Below, piece after piece: positions 8,416 through 23,000 of a stretch of DNA of 64,000 nt. The notes below the pieces were generated by a model. It saw only the letters and a list, made by a program, of their open reading frames with translations. It was not told the DNA's origin and made no database searches. Source of the stretch: Labia minor (Eukaryota > Arthropoda > Insecta > Dermaptera > Spongiphoridae). Every line of letters begins with the position of its first letter. Position 1 is the first letter of the stretch. The position numbers were made by a program, and so were the translations under genes. The stretch spans positions 60,549,461 through 60,613,460 of the forward strand of contig OY720348.1 in assembly GCA_963082975.1 (NCBI GenBank). The letters are read 5' to 3'.

Positions 8416-11004
8416 CATGCAATCATAACATATTTATGGCACATATCCCACTCCACCCACTCACTAAATGTCAAATACTCTAAAAGGGGTTTTATTTAAT
8501 AAAAATGTTAATAAAACACCTTTTCCTAAACTAGTAGTCTAGTAAAATATTTATTACATATTATTTAAAATTGAAATAAAAATTACTTTATTTAATTGAA
8601 TAAAAATTTAAAAAAATAATTTTTATTTTTTTTTTAAATATTGAAATGTAATAACAAAAATTATATCAATTTTGCCCTTATTAATTCAAATATCAAAAAA
8701 CGAACTATTTGTGCCATAAAAAATAAAGGTGTTGAATTCTCACATTTGGTGGGCTGTTAATCAAGTCGAGGGTAGAAAAACATTTTTCCAAGTTGAAGAT
8801 GAACCAAATTATCGCCAGGACAAATGATGTTACATGTAACAAAACAAAACAAAACCATACATAAGATTGATTTTTTTGAATAAATCACTAAAATTATTTT
8901 ATAATATACTACTAGATAAATATAGATACTGACCTCGAAGTTTTAAATGGGGAGCCAACTCGCAGCCAGCCGATGGCCGAACTCGATGTCGTACTTATAT
9001 CATCCGATTCTTTTCAGCTCCCTGAAAACAATTGCTCTCATGAATGGGATAATTTCTATTTAACTAAATAATAAATATGAAAATATAACAATTATTATTT
9101 TAAATTTACAATACAATCCGGATTATAATTAATATCTATAGGAATGTTATTTTTTTTATTTATCCTTTCCAATATATTAAAATGAAAAAAACAATTTATA
9201 AAGTATCTATGTCCGTAATGATTAAAAGTTTTTAAAATAATAATAATATTAAAATAAATTTGAAATTTGAACCTGCTGGGTTATTTTAATTTTTATCTGA
9301 CATCGTTTAATAACAGACTATCTCGTGATTTTAGAAGAAAATTGAAAAATTTGAATTGCCATAAATATCCATGAATAGGATTACAAATACGAGGGATTTA
9401 TTTAGTTATTATATATTAATTTATACCATTTTGGATTGTAATTAAGATTCAATTTGGATGTTTACGATATTTAAAAAGTTTCCTTGGAATATCAGGCATC
9501 GTCATTGAAAAAATATGATTTTTTTCAATTTTTTGGGGATAATTCTACTTTTTTGAAATTCGAGGGATTTATTAAGTTATTATATATTAATTTTTACCAT
9601 TTTGGATTCTAATTAAGATTTAATTTGGATATTTACGATATTTTAAATATTTCTTTGGAAATCAGGAATTGTCATTGAAAAAATATGATTTTTTTCAATT
9701 TTTTGGTGGAAAATTCTATATATTCATTTCTCCATTTTGGATTGTAATTAAGATTCAATTTGTATGTTTACGATATTTTAAAAATTTCCTTAGAAATCAG
9801 GCATCGTCATTGAAAAAATATGATTTTTTTCAATTTTTTGGGGATAATTCTACTTTTTTGAAATTCGAGGGATTTATTAAGTTATTATATATTAATTTTT
9901 ACCATTTTGGATTCTAATTAAGATTTAATTTGGATATTTACGATATTTTAAATATTTCTTTGGAAATCAGGAATTGTCATTGAAAAAATATGATTTTTTT
10001 CAATTTTTTTAGGGAAATTTCTACTTTTGGTAAATACAAGGGATTTTTTAACTTTTTATATATTAATTTATACCATTTTGGATTCTAATTAAGATTCAAT
10101 TTGTATGTTTACGATATTTTAAAACTTTCCTTAGAAAATATGGATTGCGGTAGATAAAATATGATTTTTTTTTTCAATTTTTTACATATACAATACTTAC
10201 AATGTATTGATTATTCAACAGTATCATCGTCTTCAATCCCTGTAAAACAAAGACTAATATGAAATAATGTTTTCCTGGAATAATTCATTTATTGGAAATC
10301 TACTCATCTTTTTGATGAAACCGTAAAAGTGAAACAACAACATTGATCGAGGTTACATGAAAAACAAGAAAAATAAAAGACATATTTATTAAGATTGAAA
10401 ATAGAGTAGAATAATATTTAAATATCTTAAACAAATACTTACGGGGGGGTTTCACCCCCTTGCAATAGCCCGATGTATGTTGACGATGATCTGGAAGTCA
10501 TTATGTTGTCAATCTCTCTCTCTCTCTCTCTTGTTTATGCAATGGTGCACATCAATTAGGACTAAAAAATTAACAAACCATTTCACTTAGTAATTTAATA
10601 TACGCGTGTAGTATCTTTATAAATTCATCAATGTAAAAAACTCTAGAAATATCTATACAAGAAATTAAACATTTTATATATCTGGATTTGATATTTTGAA
10701 ACGATATTGTATTCATCATTCTACTCACTGGTTGTGCATGCGCTTATTAGCTTCTTATTAGCTTCTTCCATCATTTCTTAGTGACCAGAGAGTAGAGTCA
10801 AGACAGAATCATCCACGGGTACGAACATCATCATCTAATGGTGATAGATCAAACATATGATAATAATTTAAAATTTAATTAAAACTTGTTTTAAACTTAA
10901 AAAATTAATAATTGAAGAAGATGAAGAAGAATAGTCAAAGAATGTTTTTAATAAGTCTTTTTATTTATATCTTATCATTTTATAGAAATTTCTATAATCT
11001 ATAG

Positions 11005-11304
11005 CAGGGGTTCTTAAACTGTGGGTCGCGACCCCCCTGGGGGGTCGCGAGACTACTGAAAGCGGGTCGCAAAGATCTGATACTTTTGAATCATTATAAA
11101 TAAAATTTTAAAATTATTAAATTATATATATGTGAAATGAATGGGTATGTATTCTTTAATCCTTATTTTATTTACATTGTATAATAGTGCGATATTACAT
11201 CTACATCTACGGTTAATATATATTTCATTATATGGAGGAGGGGGTCGTTTAAAATTTCCTAAGCTTGAAGGGGGTCGCTATATAAAAAAGTTTAAGAAGC
11301 CCTG
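11005..11304. mobile_element. hAT MITE, unit 3 copy
   Basis: Full-length copy. Its right-hand duplicated octamer (11305-11312) was reused as the target of the next element. Confidence 0.9.
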
Positions 11305-11312
11305 ATCTATAG

Positions 11313-11567
11313 CAGGGGTGGCCAACTTCTTTATATATAGGATCGACTATTTTTCTTGAATATGTTTCGAGATCACCAAAGAAAAAAGTACGAAGTGTTC
11401 AAAACCTTAGTATAGAAAACTGTTGAGCTTTTATTGAAATTGAAAAAATTTAAGGGCCTTGATCGACCAAAAAACGCTTATTGATCAATCACAAAGCGGT
11501 TGGCGATCGACCGAAAGACGCTTCGGGATCGACCGGTCGATCGCGATCGACGTGTTGGCCGTACCTG
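11313..11567. mobile_element. Second hAT-like MITE, unique to unit 3 (255 bp)
   Basis: Begins CAGGGGTGGCCAACTT and ends GTGTTGGCCGTACCTG, an imperfect terminal inverted repeat. It is flanked by ATCTATAG at 11305-11312 and 11568-11575, so the octamer now occurs three times in a row around two elements. Its 3' half is rich in gatcgacc and gatcgcgatc motifs, unlike the surrounding AT-rich DNA. It has no open frame for a transposase. The different interior and subterminal sequence show that it is a different family from the 300-bp MITE. Absent from all other complete units, so it inserted after the array had amplified. Confidence 0.88.
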
Positions 11568-14500
11568 ATCTATAGCATCATTAATATTTTAAATTTAATT
11601 TAATTCAATGAATATTTATATTGAATATTATTTAATAGAAATTGGAGGATATCTACTATCATAGAAATAGGATTGATTATACATAAAATTTTGGACAGTA
11701 AGCGTTCTTGTAGGTGATATTTTAAAAGTTAAAATAATATTTCAATATTAATTATTTAAATAGTAGAAAAAATAAATAAAACTCTTACCCATTGATTGAG
11801 TATTGTTTTTTTATTTTCCTTTTTAGTAACCTTCATCATATTAGGTATATGAAATCTTATGCTCGCTCCATTCCATTCAATGTAAATCTAAAAACAAGAA
11901 ATAATAGATTCATAATTAGTTTTGTGATTTCATTTAAAAATTCTGAAATTTTAATTATTTTCAAACATATTGAAATTATTTCATTAAATATTATAGAAAT
12001 AAAATTTCAATTCACCGTTGAGAAGCCTCGCCGTCATTATGAAGAGATGCGTTGAATCTCTGCCCCCACAAACCAACCACCCGTTTCTTCTTGATGCTCT
12101 TCAAAATATGAAAAGAAAAAGAAATGTTCATAAATTATTATATAGTTGACTAAATGTATTATATTATTAATGAGACTCTAACGTTTTAAGAATGTATGTA
12201 AACTATACAATGAAAATACTAACCGTGGAGACTGCTTGGTTACGCAATGATGTCTTCCCTAATCAATCTATTCTATCCCAGACCTAATTCTATGGCTCAG
12301 ATGGCCATCTAACAATTTTTTCTATCTTCTATCTTCACGAGACGCTCTCCTTGCTAGAAAAGATCGCGATCGCGGAAACGATGAAAAAAAAAAAAAAAAA
12401 ATGAAAAGCACTACCGAAACGCGGTTAGACACAGTATGGTCTAAAATGTATTTTATTGTTCGAGGGAATGCGACGCTTAGAAGAAGAAGAAGAAAAAAAA
12501 AATTGGGAAAAGAAAATAGATTAATTGGGGAGGTGTTTGTGAGTTTCTGTGGATCAGCTGAGAGTGGTTTTGAATTTTTGGATTATGTCTGAACACCACA
12601 TTTGAGGCAACCTGTAAGAGAAAACATCCTACCTAACTGGGGATTCATAGGCCCCGCCATAATGGGCGGGTCACCCATGAAAGAAAGTTAACCCTAGCGA
12701 TAAGGCAGTCAATACATCCTTCGGGATATTCCCATTAAGGAACATTGTTGTACTACCTTCCCAAATGTCTGATCGAGAACATAGAGCCACATCAAAATCA
12801 CTCTAAGAGATACACATAACTGTACACAAACCAGGGTATTGTCATCAATAGACGACTTGGGAAACAATTCATGCACAATACACATGCAATCATAACATAT
12901 TTATGGCACATATCCCACTCCACCCACTCACTAAATGTCAAATACTCTAAAAGGGGTTTTATTTAATAAAAATGTTAATAAAACACCTTTTCCTAAACTA
13001 GTAGTCTAGTAAAATATTTATTACATATTATTTAAAATTGAAATAAAAATTACTTTATTTAATTGAATAAAAATTTAAAAAAATAATTTTTATTTTTTTT
13101 TTAAATATTGAAATGTAATAACAAAAATTATATCAATTTTGCCCTTATTAATTCAAATATCAAAAAACGAACTATTTGTGCCATAAAAAATAAAGGTGTT
13201 GAATTCTCACATTTGGTGGGCTGTTAATCAAGTCGAGGGTAGAAAAACATTTTTCCAAGTTGAAGATGAACCAAATTATCGCCAGGACAAATGATGTTAC
13301 ATGTAACAAAACAAAACAAAACCATACATAAGATTGATTTTTTTGAATAAATCACTAAAATTATTTTATAATATACTACTAGATAAATATAGATACTGAC
13401 CTCGAAGTTTTAAATGGGGAGCCAACTCGCAGCCAGCCGATGGCCGAACTCGATGTCGTACTTATATCATCCGATTCTTTTCAGCTCCCTGAAAACAATT
13501 GCTCTCATGAATGGGATAATTTCTATTTAACTAAATAATAAATATGAAAATATAACAATTATTATTTTAAATTTACAATACAATCCGGATTATAATTAAT
13601 ATCTATAGGAATGTTATTTTTTTTATTTATCCTTTCCAATATATTAAAATGAAAAAAACAATTTATAAAGTATCTATGTCCGTAATGATTAAAAGTTTTT
13701 AAAATAATAATAATATTAAAATAAATTTGAAATTTGAACCTGCTGGGTTATTTTAATTTTTATCTGACATCGTTTAATAACAGACTATCTCGTGATTTTA
13801 GAAGAAAATTGAAAAATTTGAATTGCCATAAATATCCATGAATAGGATTACAAATACGAGGGATTTATTTAGTTATTATATATTAATTTATACCATTTTG
13901 GATTGTAATTAAGATTCAATTTGGATGTTTACGATATTTAAAAAGTTTCCTTGGAATATCAGGCATCGTCATTGAAAAAATATGATTTTTTTCAATTTTT
14001 TGGGGATAATTCTACTTTTTTGAAATTCGAGGGATTTATTAAGTTATTATATATTAATTTTTACCATTTTGGATTCTAATTAAGATTTAATTTGGATATT
14101 TACGATATTTTAAATATTTCTTTGGAAATCAGGAATTGTCATTGAAAAAATATGATTTTTTTCAATTTTTTGGTGGAAAATTCTATATATTCATTTCTCC
14201 ATTTTGGATTGTAATTAAGATTCAATTTGTATGTTTACGATATTTTAAAAATTTCCTTAGAAATCAGGCATCGTCATTGAAAAAATATGATTTTTTTCAA
14301 TTTTTTGGGGATAATTCTACTTTTTTGAAATTCGAGGGATTTATTAAGTTATTATATATTAATTTTTACCATTTTGGATTCTAATTAAGATTTAATTTGG
14401 ATATTTACGATATTTTAAATATTTCTTTGGAAATCAGGAATTGTCATTGAAAAAATATGATTTTTTTCAATTTTTTTAGGGAAATTTCTACTTTTGGTAA

Positions 14501-15471
14501 ATACAAGGGATTTTTTAACTTTTTATATATTAATTTATACCATTTTGGATTCTAATTAAGATTCAATTTGTATGTTTACGATATTTTAAAACTTTCCTTA
14601 GAAAATATGGATTGCGGTAGATAAAATATGATTTTTTTTTTCAATTTTTTACATATACAATACTTACAATGTATTGATTATTCAACAGTATCATCGTCTT
14701 CAATCCCTGTAAAACAAAGACTAATATGAAATAATGTTTTCCTGGAATAATTCATTTATTGGAAATCTACTCATCTTTTTGATGAAACCGTAAAAGTGAA
14801 ACAACAACATTGATCGAGGTTACATGAAAAACAAGAAAAATAAAAGACATATTTATTAAGATTGAAAATAGAGTAGAATAATATTTAAATATCTTAAACA
14901 AATACTTACGGGGGGGTTTCACCCCCTTGCAATAGCCCGATGTATGTTGACGATGATCTGGAAGTCATTATGTTGTCAATCTCTCTCTCTCTCTCTCTTG
15001 TTTATGCAATGGTGCACATCAATTAGGACTAAAAAATTAACAAACCATTTCACTTAGTAATTTAATATACGCGTGTAGTATCTTTATAAATTCATCAATG
15101 TAAAAAACTCTAGAAATATCTATACAAGAAATTAAACATTTTATATATCTGGATTTGATATTTTGAAACGATATTGTATTCATCATTCTACTCACTGGTT
15201 GTGCATGCGCTTATTAGCTTCTTATTAGCTTCTTCCATCATTTCTTAGTGACCAGAGAGTAGAGTCAAGACAGAATCATCCACGGGTACGAACATCATCA
15301 TCTAATGGTGATAGATCAAACATATGATAATAATTTAAAATTTAATTAAAACTTGTTTTAAACTTAAAAAATTAATAATTGAAGAAGATGAAGAAGAATA
15401 GTCAAAGAATGTTTTTAATAAGTCTTTTTATTTATATCTTATCATTTTATAGAAATTTCTATAATCTATAG

Positions 15472-15558
15472 CAGGGGTTCTTAAACTGTGGGTCGCGACC
15501 CCCCTGGGGGGTCGCGAGACTACTGAAAGCGGGTCGCAAAGATCTGATACTTTTGAAT
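15472..15558. mobile_element. hAT MITE, unit 4 copy (left 87 bp only)
   Basis: Left terminus and GGGTCGCGACCC motif present. The remainder falls in the gap. Confidence 0.85.
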
Positions 15559-15758
15559 NNNNNNNNNNNNNNNNNNNNNNNNNNNNNNNNNNNNNNNNNN
15601 NNNNNNNNNNNNNNNNNNNNNNNNNNNNNNNNNNNNNNNNNNNNNNNNNNNNNNNNNNNNNNNNNNNNNNNNNNNNNNNNNNNNNNNNNNNNNNNNNNNN
15701 NNNNNNNNNNNNNNNNNNNNNNNNNNNNNNNNNNNNNNNNNNNNNNNNNNNNNNNNNN
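15559..15758. other. Assembly gap (200 N)
   Basis: Exactly 200 unknown bases, a conventional placeholder length. Alignment of both sides to neighbouring units predicts about 1.39 kb of hidden sequence if only one unit is interrupted. One or more whole units could also be missing, because the flanks would look the same. Confidence 0.97.
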
Positions 15759-15897
15759 ATTGTTGTACTACCTTCCCAAATGTCTGATCGAGAACATAGA
15801 GCCACATCAAAATCACTCTAAGAGATACACATAACTGTACACAAACCAGGGTATTGTCATCAATAGACGACTTGGGAAACAATTCATGCACAATACA

Positions 15898-18800
15898 CAT
15901 GCAATCATAACATATTTATGGCACATATCCCACTCCACCCACTCACTAAATGTCAAATACTCTAAAAGGGGTTTTATTTAATAAAAATGTTAATAAAACA
16001 CCTTTTCCTAAACTAGTAGTCTAGTAAAATATTTATTACATATTATTTAAAATTGAAATAAAAATTACTTTATTTAATTGAATAAAAATTTAAAAAAATA
16101 ATTTTTATTTTTTTTTTAAATATTGAAATGTAATAACAAAAATTATATCAATTTTGCCCTTATTAATTCAAATATCAAAAAACGAACTATTTGTGCCATA
16201 AAAAATAAAGGTGTTGAATTCTCACATTTGGTGGGCTGTTAATCAAGTCGAGGGTAGAAAAACATTTTTCCAAGTTGAAGATGAACCAAATTATCGCCAG
16301 GACAAATGATGTTACATGTAACAAAACAAAACAAAACCATACATAAGATTGATTTTTTTGAATAAATCACTAAAATTATTTTATAATATACTACTAGATA
16401 AATATAGATACTGACCTCGAAGTTTTAAATGGGGAGCCAACTCGCAGCCAGCCGATGGCCGAACTCGATGTCGTACTTATATCATCCGATTCTTTTCAGC
16501 TCCCTGAAAACAATTGCTCTCATGAATGGGATAATTTCTATTTAACTAAATAATAAATATGAAAATATAACAATTATTATTTTAAATTTACAATACAATC
16601 CGGATTATAATTAATATCTATAGGAATGTTATTTTTTTTATTTATCCAATATATTAAAATGAAAAAAACAATTTATAAAGTATCTATGTCCGTAATGATT
16701 AAAAGTTTTTAAAATAATAATAATATTAAAATAAATTTGAAATTTGAACCTGCTGGGTTATTTTAATTTTTATCTGACATCGTTTAATAACAGACTATCT
16801 CGTGATTTTAGAAGAAAATTGAAAAATTTGAATTGCCATAAATATCCATGAATAGGATTACAAATACGAGGGATTTATTTAGTTATTATATATTAATTTA
16901 TACCATTTTGGATTGTAATTAAGATTCAATTTGGATGTTTACGATATTTAAAAAGTTTCCTTGGAATATCAGGCATCGTCATTGAAAAAATATGATTTTT
17001 TTCAATTTTTTGGGGATAATTCTACTTTTTTGAAATTCGAGGGATTTATTAAGTTATTATATATTAATTTTTACCATTTTGGATTCTAATTAAGATTTAA
17101 TTTGGATATTTACGATATTTTAAATATTTCTTTGGAAATCAGGAATTGTCATTGAAAAAATATGATTTTTTTCAATTTTTTGGTGGAAAATTCTATATAT
17201 TCATTTCTCCATTTTGGATTGTAATTAAGATTCAATTTGTATGTTTACGATATTTTAAAAATTTCCTTAGAAATCAGGCATCGTCATTGAAAAAATATGA
17301 TTTTTTTCAATTTTTTGGGGATAATTCTACTTTTTTGAAATTCGAGGGATTTATTAAGTTATTATATATTAATTTTTACCATTTTGGATTCTAATTAAGA
17401 TTTAATTTGGATATTTACGATATTTTAAATATTTCTTTGGAAATCAGGAATTGTCATTGAAAAAATATGATTTTTTTCAATTTTTTTAGGGAAATTTCTA
17501 CTTTTGGTAAATACAAGGGATTTTTTAACTTTTTATATATTAATTTATACCATTTTGGATTCTAATTAAGATTCAATTTGTATGTTTACGATATTTTAAA
17601 ACTTTCCTTAGAAAATATGGATTGCGGTAGATAAAATATGATTTTTTTTTTCAATTTTTTACATATACAATACTTACAATGTATTGATTATTCAACAGTA
17701 TCATCGTCTTCAATCCCTGTAAAACAAAGACTAATATGAAATAATGTTTTCCTGGAATAATTCATTTATTGGAAATCTACTCATCTTTTTGATGAAACCG
17801 TAAAAGTGAAACAACAACATTGATCGAGGTTACATGAAAAACAAGAAAAATAAAAGACATATTTATTAAGATTGAAAATAGAGTAGAATAATATTTAAAT
17901 ATCTTAAACAAATACTTACGGGGGGGTTTCACCCCCTTGCAATAGCCCGATGTATGTTGACGATGATCTGGAAGTCATTATGTTGTCAATCTCTCTCTCT
18001 CTCTCTCTTGTTTATGCAATGGTGCACATCAATTAGGACTAAAAAATTAACAAACCATTTCACTTAGTAATTTAATATACGCGTGTAGTATCTTTATAAA
18101 TTCATCAATGTAAAAAACTCTAGAAATATCTATACAAGAAATTAAACATTTTATATATCTGGATTTGATATTTTGAAACGATATTGTATTCATCATTCTA
18201 CTCACTGGTTGTGCATGCGCTTATTAGCTTCTTATTAGCTTCTTCCATCATTTCTTAGTGACCAGAGAGTAGAGTCAAGACAGAATCATCCACGGGTACG
18301 AACATCATCATCTAATGGTGATAGATCAAACATATGATAATAATTTAAAATTTAATTAAAACTTGTTTTAAACTTAAAAAATTAATAATTGAAGAAGATG
18401 AAGAAGAATAGTCAAAGAATGTTTTTAATAAGTCTTTTTATTTATATCTTATCATTTTATAGAAATTTCTATAATCTATAGCAGGGGTTCTTAAACTGTG
18501 GGTCGCGACCCCCCTGGGGGGTCGCGAGACTACTGAAAGCGGGTCGCAAAGATCTGATACTTTTGAATCATTATAAATAAAATTTTAAAATTATTAAATT
18601 ATATATATGTGAAATGAATGGGTATGTATTCTTTAATCCTTATTTTATTTACATTGTATAATAGTGCGATATTACATCTACATCTACGGTTAATATATAT
18701 TTCATTATATGGAGGAGGGGGTCGTTTAAAATTTCCTAAGCTTGAAGGGGGTCGCTATATAAAAAAGTTTAAGAAGCCCTGATCTATAGCATCATTAATA

Positions 18801-20097
18801 TTTTAAATTTAATTTAATTCAATGAATATTTATATTGAATATTATTTAATAGAAATTGGAGGATATCTACTATCATAGAAATAGGATTGATTATACATAA
18901 AATTTTGGACAGTAAGCGTTCTTGTAGGTGATATTTTAAAAGTTAAAATAATATTTCAATATTAATTATTTAAATAGTAGAAAAAATAAATAAAACTCTT
19001 ACCCATTGATTGAGTATTGTTTTTTTATTTTCCTTTTTAGTAACCTTCATCATATTAGGTATATGAAATCTTATGCTCGCTCCATTCCATTCAATGTAAA
19101 TCTAAAAACAAGAAATAATAGATTCATAATTAGTTTTGTGATTTCATTTAAAAATTCTGAAATTTTAATTATTTTCAAACATATTGAAATTATTTCATTA
19201 AATATTATAGAAATAAAATTTCAATTCACCGTTGAGAAGCCTCGCCGTCATTATGAAGAGATGCGTTGAATCTCTGCCCCCACAAACCAACCACCCGTTT
19301 CTTCTTGATGCTCTTCAAAATATGAAAAGAAAAAGAAATGTTCATAAATTATTATATAGTTGACTAAATGTATTATATTATTAATGAGACTCTAACGTTT
19401 TAAGAATGTATGTAAACTATACAATGAAAATACTAACCGTGGAGACTGCTTGGTTACGCAATGATGTCTTCCCTAATCAATCTATTCTATCCCAGACCTA
19501 ATTCTATGGCTCAGATGGCCATCTAACAATTTTTTCTATCTTCTATCTTCACGAGACGCTCTCCTTGCTAGAAAAGATCGCGATCGCGGAAACGATGAAA
19601 AAAAAAAAAAAAAAAATGAAAAGCACTACCGAAACGCGGTTAGACACAGTATGGTCTAAAATGTATTTTATTGTTCGAGGGAATGCGACGCTTACAAGAA
19701 GAAGAAGAAAAAAAAAATTGGGAAAAGAAAATAGATTAATTGGGGAGGTGTTTGTGAGTTTCTGTGGATCAGCTGAGAGTGGTTTTGAATTTTTGGATTA
19801 TGTCTGAACACCACATTTGAGGCAACCTGTAAGAGAAAACATCCTACCTAACTGGGGATTCATAGGCCCCGCCATAATGGGCGGGTCACCCATGAAAGAA
19901 AGTTAACCCTAGCGATAAGGCAGTCAATACATCCTTCGGGATATTCCCATTAAGGAACATTGTTGTACTACCTTCCCAAATGTCTGATCGAGAACATAGA
20001 GCCACATCAAAATCACTCTAAGAGATACACATAACTGTACACAAACCAGGGTATTGTCATCAATAGACGACTTGGGAAACAATTCATGCACAATACA
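15898..20097. repeat. Macrosatellite unit 5 (4200 bp)
   Basis: Has a private 5-base deletion (tttatccaatat instead of tttatcctttccaatat near 16645). It shares cttacaagaag with unit 6 only. G run of 7. Confidence 0.97.
18482..18781. mobile_element. hAT MITE, unit 5 copy
   Basis: Full-length copy, both octamers intact. Confidence 0.9.
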
Positions 20098-23000
20098 CAT
20101 GCAATCATAACATATTTATGGCACATATCCCACTCCACCCACTCACTAAATGTCAAATACTCTAAAAGGGGTTTTATTTAATAAAAATGTTAATAAAACA
20201 CCTTTTCCTAAACTAGTAGTCTAGTAAAATATTTATTACATATTATTTAAAATTGAAATAAAAATTACTTTATTTAATTGAATAAAAATTTAAAAAAATA
20301 ATTTTTATTTTTTTTTAAAATATTGAAATGTAATAACAAAAATTATATCAATTTTGCCCTTATTAATTCAAATATCAAAAAACGAACTATTTGTGCCATA
20401 AAAAATAAAGGTGTTGAATTCTCACATTTGGTGGGCTGTTAATCAAGTCGAGGGTAGAAAAACATTTTTCCAAGTTGAAGATGAACCAAATTATCGCCAG
20501 GACAAATGATGTTACATGTAACAAAACAAAACAAAACCATACATAAGATTGATTTTTTTGAATAAATCACTAAAATTATTTTATAATATACTACTAGATA
20601 AATATAGATACTGACCTCGAAGTTTTAAATGGGGAGCCAACTCGCAGCCAGCCGATGGCCGAACTCGATGTCGTACTTATATCATCCGATTCTTTTCAGC
20701 TCCCTGAAAACAATTGCTCTCATGAATGGGATAATTTCTATTTAACTAAATAATAAATATGAAAATATAACAATTATTATTTTAAATTTACAATACAATC
20801 CGGATTATAATTAATATCTATAGGAATGTTATTTTTTTTATTTATCCTTTCCAATATATTAAAATGAAAAAAACAATTTATAAAGTATCTATGTCCGTAA
20901 TGATTAAAAGTTTTTAAAATAATAATAATATTAAAATAAATTTGAAATTTGAACCTGCTGGGTTATTTTAATTTTTATCTGACATCGTTTAATAACAGAC
21001 TATCTCGTGATTTTAGAAGAAAATTGAAAAATTTGAATTGCCATAAATATCCATGAATAGGATTACAAATACGAGGGATTTATTTAGTTATTATATATTA
21101 ATTTATACCATTTTGGATTGTAATTAAGATTCAATTTGGATGTTTACGATATTTAAAAAGTTTCCTTGGAATATCAGGCATCGTCATTGAAAAAATATGA
21201 TTTTTTTCAATTTTTTGGGGATAATTCTACTTTTTTGAAATTCGAGGGATTTATTAAGTTATTATATATTAATTTTTACCATTTTGGATTCTAATTAAGA
21301 TTTAATTTGGATATTTACGATATTTTAAATATTTCTTTGGAAATCAGGAATTGTCATTGAAAAAATATGATTTTTTTCAATTTTTTGGTGGAAAATTCTA
21401 TATATTCATTTCTCCATTTTGGATTGTAATTAAGATTCAATTTGTATGTTTACGATATTTTAAAAATTTCCTTAGAAATCAGGCATCGTCATTGAAAAAA
21501 TATGATTTTTTTCAATTTTTTGGGGATAATTCTACTTTTTTGAAATTCGAGGGATTTATTAAGTTATTATATATTAATTTTTACCATTTTGGATTCTAAT
21601 TAAGATTTAATTTGGATATTTACGATATTTTAAATATTTCTTTGGAAATCAGGAATTGTCATTGAAAAAATATGATTTTTTTCAATTTTTTTAGGGAAAT
21701 TTCTACTTTTGGTAAATACAAGGGATTTTTTAACTTTTTATATATTAATTTATACCATTTTGGATTCTAATTAAGATTCAATTTGTATGTTTACGATATT
21801 TTAAAACTTTCCTTAGAAAATATGGATTGCGGTAGATAAAATATGATTTTTTTTTTCAATTTTTTACATATACAATACTTACAATGTATTGATTATTCAA
21901 CAGTATCATCGTCTTCAATCCCTGTAAAACAAAGACTAATATGAAATAATGTTTTCCTGGAATAATTCATTTATTGGAAATCTACTCATCTTTTTGATGA
22001 AACCGTAAAAGTGAAACAACAACATTGATCGAGGTTACATGAAAAACAAGAAAAATAAAAGACATATTTATTAAGATTGAAAATAGAGTAGAATAATATT
22101 TAAATATCTTAAACAAATACTTACGGGGGGGGGGGTTTCACCCCCTTGCAATAGCCCGATGTATGTTGACGATGATCTGGAAGTCATTATGTTGTCAATC
22201 TCTCTCTCTCTCTCTCTTGTTTATGCAATGGTGCACATCAATTAGGACTAAAAAATTAACAAACCATTTCACTTAGTAATTTAATATACGCGTGTAGTAT
22301 CTTTATAAATTCATCAATGTAAAAAACTCTAGAAATATCTATACAAGAAATTAAACATTTTATATATCTGGATTTGATATTTTGAAACGATATTGTATTC
22401 ATCATTCTACTCACTGGTTGTGCATGCGCTTATTAGCTTCTTATTAGCTTCTTCCATCATTTCTTAGTGACCAGAGAGTAGAGTCAAGACAGAATCATCC
22501 ACGGGTACGAACATCATCATCTAATGGTGATAGATCAAACATATGATAATAATTTAAAATTTAATTAAAACTTGTTTTAAACTTAAAAAATTAATAATTG
22601 AAGAAGATGAAGAAGAATAGTCAAAGAATGTTTTTAATAAGTCTTTTTATTTATATCTTATCATTTTATAGAAATTTCTATAATCTATAGCAGGGGTTCT
22701 TAAACTGTGGGTCGCGACCCCCCTGGGGGGTCGCGAGACTACTGAAAGCGGGTCGCAAAGATCTGATACTTTTGAATCATTATAAATAAAATTTTAAAAT
22801 TATTAAATTATATATATGTGAAATGAATGGGTATGTATTCTTTAATCCTTATTTTATTTACATTGTATAATAGTGCGATATTACATCTACATCTACGGTT
22901 AATATATATTTCATTATATGGAGGAGGGGGTCGTTTAAAATTTCCTAAGCTTGAAGGGGGTCGCTATATAAAAAAGTTTAAGAAGCCCTGATCTATAGCA

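Larger units (their letters stand above)
8416..12882. repeat. Macrosatellite unit 3 (4467 bp, longest)
   Basis: The extra length is explained by a second hAT-like insertion (255 bp) plus an extra 8-bp duplication just downstream of the shared MITE. G run of 7. First unit in the window with ttttggacag. Confidence 0.97.
12883..15897. repeat. Macrosatellite unit 4 (interrupted by assembly gap; 3015 bp as written)
   Basis: The unit is normal up to 87 bases into its MITE, then becomes N, and resumes at the position equivalent to 4068 of unit 1. Compared with full units about 1.39 kb is missing and is represented by 200 N. G run of 7. Confidence 0.95.

Noticed and set aside
15428-15900. Three long frames spanning the N run
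   Set aside because: They exist only because N is translated as X; the real sequence between is missing.
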